Assembly (NCBI GenBank): GCA_030145595.1
Contig: JAQYVG010000185.1
Coordinates: forward strand, 1-6,720
DNA: 6,720 nucleotides
Direction of reading: 5' to 3'
DNA from: Desulfobacterales bacterium
Lineage (GTDB): Bacteria; Desulfobacterota; Desulfobacteria; Desulfobacterales; UBA11574
Shown piece by piece: positions 4,611 through 6,720 of the stretch. Below the pieces are notes generated by a model. It did not search any database. It saw only the letters and a list, made by a program, of their open reading frames with translations, and was not told the DNA's origin. Positions within the stretch are counted from its first letter, which is position 1. Each line of letters begins with the position of its first letter. The position numbers and the translations under genes were made by a program.

Positions 4611-4933
4611 TGGCGAATAACATTATCTGGTTCTTGTCCCGCATGTTTGACTTCAGGGGCGAAACCTTAGCCGAAGCGATTGAGAAAACATTCGAGAACC
4701 GAAACACATCGATCACAGTCAACCCTACGGTCTTCGATCTTTCTTTCACGAAGGATGAGGATAAAAAGGCTCAGTGGTTGGGATTCATCAAGAAGACCAA
4801 GATTACCGACGCACCGGGGTCCTTTGAGGATGTTGCCGCGACCGTCAAGGTTTTTCTTGAGCCTATTGTAGCCTCTATTGTCGAGCGACAAACGTTTCAC
4901 GGCATATGGACCGCACCTGGCCCCTGGCGGTAA
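4610..4933 (+). pseudogene. AbiEii/AbiGii toxin remnant: start codon fused to the C-terminal segment, catalytic core deleted
   Basis: The ATG overlaps the antitoxin stop (TAATG), exactly where an AbiEii toxin should begin, but only 107 codons follow instead of roughly 250-300. After MANNI the sequence goes directly into IWFLSRMFDFRGETLAEAIEK, and the rest (KKAQWLGFIKK, FLEPIVASI, ending TAPGPWR) corresponds to the C-terminal part of AbiEii nucleotidyltransferases. The nucleotidyltransferase signature (GS followed by DxD) and the flanking core are absent. The join is in frame, so a stable short product is possible. I read it as an in-frame internal deletion that removed toxicity. The product could still interact with whatever the C-terminal domain recognises, but no function is shown. 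Upstream codons from 4562 are also open in this frame but overlap the antitoxin and are not the likely start. Confidence 0.85.
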
Positions 4934-4948
4934 AAAGCATACTTTCAT

Positions 4949-5230
4949 TAATTCTTTCAAAGAAAATCAACACATTTTGAAGTTTGGAATTTTGACAGTG
5001 AAGGCAAGAATCAAGCATCGGGCTACTTTGAAGATTTGATTCCCACATCAAAGGCGAAAACGGTCAAAGGTGATAGCAAAAATACCATCAATGAGAGGGT
5101 TATTCTCAATGGCTCCCTTACCGGGGTTTTCGTGATACTATTCTCTTATCAAAGGATCGGGCGCGGATGTGATCTCTATGAGATAGCACAGATTTCATAT
5201 CTGATCCTACGATCGCAATATCTTGGATAA
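4949..5230 (+). pseudogene. Possible gene relic downstream of the toxin remnant
   Basis: One plus-strand frame is open from the TAA near 4949 to the TAA at 5228-5230. It begins with protein-like sequence (FEVWNFDSEGKNQASGYFED) but has no ATG in its first part; the only early start is TTG 5036, without a convincing ribosome binding site. The second half, after about 5130, looks less like coding sequence. I do not recognise the family. It may be the 3' part of a gene whose beginning was lost, possibly with the event that damaged the toxin, or a chance open frame. Confidence 0.3.
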
Positions 5231-5243
5231 ACGGATAAATAAG

Positions 5244-5280
5244 AAAAGCGTGGACTATATACGATACTCCACGCTTTTTT
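5244..5280 (+). terminator. Strong intrinsic (Rho-independent) terminator
   Basis: An uninterrupted 11-bp stem pairs 5244-5254 (AAAAGCGTGGA) with 5268-5278 (TCCACGCTTTT) around a 13-nt loop, and the run continues as T to 5280. The six Ts on the plus strand point to termination of rightward transcription, presumably from the AbiE locus, ending about 310 bp beyond the toxin remnant. On the minus strand the T-run is only four long and interrupted. Confidence 0.85.
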
Positions 5281-5914
5281 CTAATGATTAGGGCCGAGCA
5301 CTTATAGCCGTATGGTGCAGTTTCGGACAACTGAAGCATACATATGGTAGTGTTGATTTTTTCAGGGCCTCAGGATGTTATGTATAGGATAATGATACTT
5401 GAATTTCGATAAACTTCAGTATCCGTATCGTAATGTTTAGTTTGGGACACCAAATTTTGTTTCGATTAGCAGAAGAAACATTAAATATCGATGGATTCAA
5501 GGATCATAGCAGTAATCGTTAGTCACAGGATGTGGACAATTCATGATCAAACTAGACGAAAAAAGGCAGAGCTGTGATGATGAGCCGATCGATAAAGGTG
5601 TTGAAATCGATACCAGTTGGTGCTTTAAGTAGCTGATTTACCAAGGATTACTTAGCAGTCAACTTCTGGAAAATATCGTTTGCAATAATCTAAGCTGTAA
5701 CACCTTGAAATCATGGGTATTTACTATCCATTATTGGAAGTTTTCAACACGTTAAGCGATCGGCTTGCGGTTGTGACCCTGTCTTTAACTCTTGTTACCT
5801 GTTTTTGATTCGTCCTACGACGGTGGCTTACCGCCCTTCTTGCTCAGGTGAGCGATAAGCACAGCATCCGTGTCCATGGGCCGCTTCAGCACCTTTCCCT
5901 TCAGATTATTCAGG
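5281..5914. other. Region without a convincing gene; short repeats and scattered relic-like frames
   Basis: All frames on both strands are heavily interrupted. Visible structure includes an 11-bp direct repeat, AGTTTCGGACA (5319-5329) and AGTTTGGGACA (5439-5449), exactly 120 bp apart. Between them lies an inverted pair ACTGAAG/CTTCAGT (5330-5336/5414-5420). Both sides of this region could be remnants of a decayed mobile element, but no transposase motif survives. Confidence 0.4.
5543..5632 (+). other. Very short possible ORF (29 codons)
   Basis: ATG 5543 to TAG 5630-5632 encodes a charged 29-residue peptide beginning MIKLDEKRQS and ending WCFK. The only Shine-Dalgarno-like AGGA is 12 nt upstream, too far to be convincing. 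It is listed because it is one of the few intact ATG frames in this gap; it may be chance or a gene fragment. Confidence 0.15.
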
Positions 5915-6720
5915 CTACTCTTCAGGTTCTGGCACTTTCTTCATGGCTTTCTGGGCATGTTCCCATGCCTTCTTGTAGTGGTTGATTGCTTTCTCAGGCT
6001 TCGCCTTTTCAAGTTCTTTTGTGGCTTTCTCAAACTCCTTTTCAGATTTCTCTATTTCTTTATCGACTTTCTTGTCCGTGCCTTCGTATTCTTTTGCCTC
6101 ATTGAGTGCTGTTTCTGCAAGCAACTTATCTGCGGTGACTAATTTATCTATCATCTCCTTACACACATTTTTGACATCATCTGGAACCTTTTTGTCCTTG
6201 ATCAACTTTTGCAGATGCTTGACGGCCTTCTTCTCATTGTCGAAGACCTTTTTACCCTTCTTGGTAAGATGGATGTCATCTTCCCAAAAGTCTTGGGCGA
6301 GGCTCTTTTTGATGTTTTCTATGGCCTTCTCAATCCTCTTGTCGGTCTTGTTGTCCCCTGTCGAGAGGAGGGCCGAGAGAACACCAATTGCTGACTCTTT
6401 TAGTACATTGGCTTCAATAACGAACGTTTTACTCTCACCGGGTGCGAGAGAAAAGTCCTCGCCCTCTACAACGACAACTACATCATCCGAATTGGTTGAA
6501 GGAACGGTTATGGTGAAAGTGGTCGGGTCGAATACCAGACTGTTGCCTTCCTCAAGATTCGTTGTCGCAGATGTACCATCATCCGCGACAAAGGTAATTT
6601 CGACCGCCCCGCTGACAACTTCTATACTTATGCTGCCACAGGTTACGACCGCCTCATCGCCACCGCTGAAAGAGAGCACGGCACCTCCGCAGACACTGAC
6701 GGTAGCTGGTGTTTCTTCAA
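5915..6720 (-). CDS. Partial gene: C-terminal region of a probable secreted protein with a Lys/Glu-rich helical domain
   Basis: The frame is open to the right edge, so the start lies outside the window; 267 residues are visible, ending at TAG 5917-5915. GTG 6679-6677 lies inside the open frame and is not a credible start. The first 106 or so visible residues are beta-rich, full of Gly, Thr, Ser, Val and acidic residues (CGGAVLSFSGGDEAVVTCGS; SLAPGESKTF), as in extracellular beta-sandwich repeats. Residues 121-261 are strongly helical and Lys/Glu-rich (DKRIEKAIENIKKSL, LVTADKLLAETALNEAKEYE, then KAINHYKKAWEHAQKA near the end). I have seen this C-terminal helical type at the ends of large exported proteins of Deltaproteobacteria and archaea, but its function is not known to me. 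It probably acts outside the cytoplasm. No terminator follows the stop. No sorting or anchor signal is visible at the C-terminus. Confidence 0.85.
   Translation of the reverse strand, partial: EETPATVSVCGGAVLSFSGGDEAVVTCGSISIEVVSGAVEITFVADDGTSATTNLEEGNSLVFDPTTFTITVPSTNSDDVVVVVEGEDFSLAPGESKTFVIEANVLKESAIGVLSALLSTGDNKTDKRIEKAIENIKKSLAQDFWEDDIHLTKKGKKVFDNEKKAVKHLQKLIKDKKVPDDVKNVCKEMIDKLVTADKLLAETALNEAKEYEGTDKKVDKEIEKSEKEFEKATKELEKAKPEKAINHYKKAWEHAQKAMKKVPEPEE

Noticed and set aside
5870..6142. Plus-strand hydrophobic ORF of 90 codons
   Set aside because: It is the complement of the Lys/Glu-rich helical domain; AAG/GAA codons read in reverse give Phe/Leu-rich sequence. No ribosome binding site or family resemblance.
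6677..6679. GTG as the start of the right-edge minus-strand gene
   Set aside because: The frame remains open and protein-like for 13 more codons to the window edge, so the gene is simply cut by the window.

Overview
The window looks like a stretch of chromosome from a sulfate-reducer-type member of the Desulfobacterota (former Deltaproteobacteria). This is an inference: it rests on the excisionase-HTH/receiver regulator, the PilZ, FixH-like and TauE-type proteins, and the long non-coding tracts of 7-bp repeats. No rRNA, tRNA or other phylogenetic marker is present. Coding density is low, and about 1.9 kb of the 6.7 kb holds no convincing gene.

Layout, left to right. Positions 1-780 are non-coding: a 33-bp-armed imperfect palindrome (29-212), two long degenerate heptad arrays (220-352 and 393-504) around a small hairpin, then a good sigma70-type promoter (654-682) whose -10 box begins three copies of a 9-bp repeat. 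That promoter should drive a two-gene operon: an HTH plus receiver-domain response regulator (796-1371) and a small alpha/beta protein with a STAS-like pattern (1390-1785). A second repeat-bearing gap leads to a PilZ protein (1997-2446) that appears to carry an internal 23-residue tandem duplication around its c-di-GMP motif. Next comes a translationally overlapping pair, a secreted or membrane-anchored FixH/YtkA-like protein (about 2545-3042) and a six-helix TauE/SafE (COG2836-type) membrane protein (3029-3721); such pairs are associated with metal (copper) handling and haem-copper oxidase assembly.

After another gap with heptads and a GC-rich, coding-like minus-strand relic lies a type IV toxin-antitoxin locus. 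The AbiEi antitoxin (3984-4610) is intact, preceded by a promoter and a 13-bp inverted repeat that looks like its operator. The AbiEii toxin is reduced to 107 codons (4610-4933): the TAATG-coupled start codon is joined in frame to the C-terminal segment, and the whole nucleotidyltransferase core is missing. The residual transcript probably ends at a strong intrinsic terminator (5244-5280).

Positions 5281-5914 contain no convincing gene. The right edge is a minus-strand gene, open to the window end, whose visible part is the C-terminal region of a probable secreted protein: a beta-rich segment followed by a lysine/glutamate-rich helical domain.

The most notable points are the decapitated AbiEii toxin with its antitoxin and putative operator retained, the PilZ motif duplication, and the 7-bp periodicity shared by sequence-unrelated intergenic tracts across the window.
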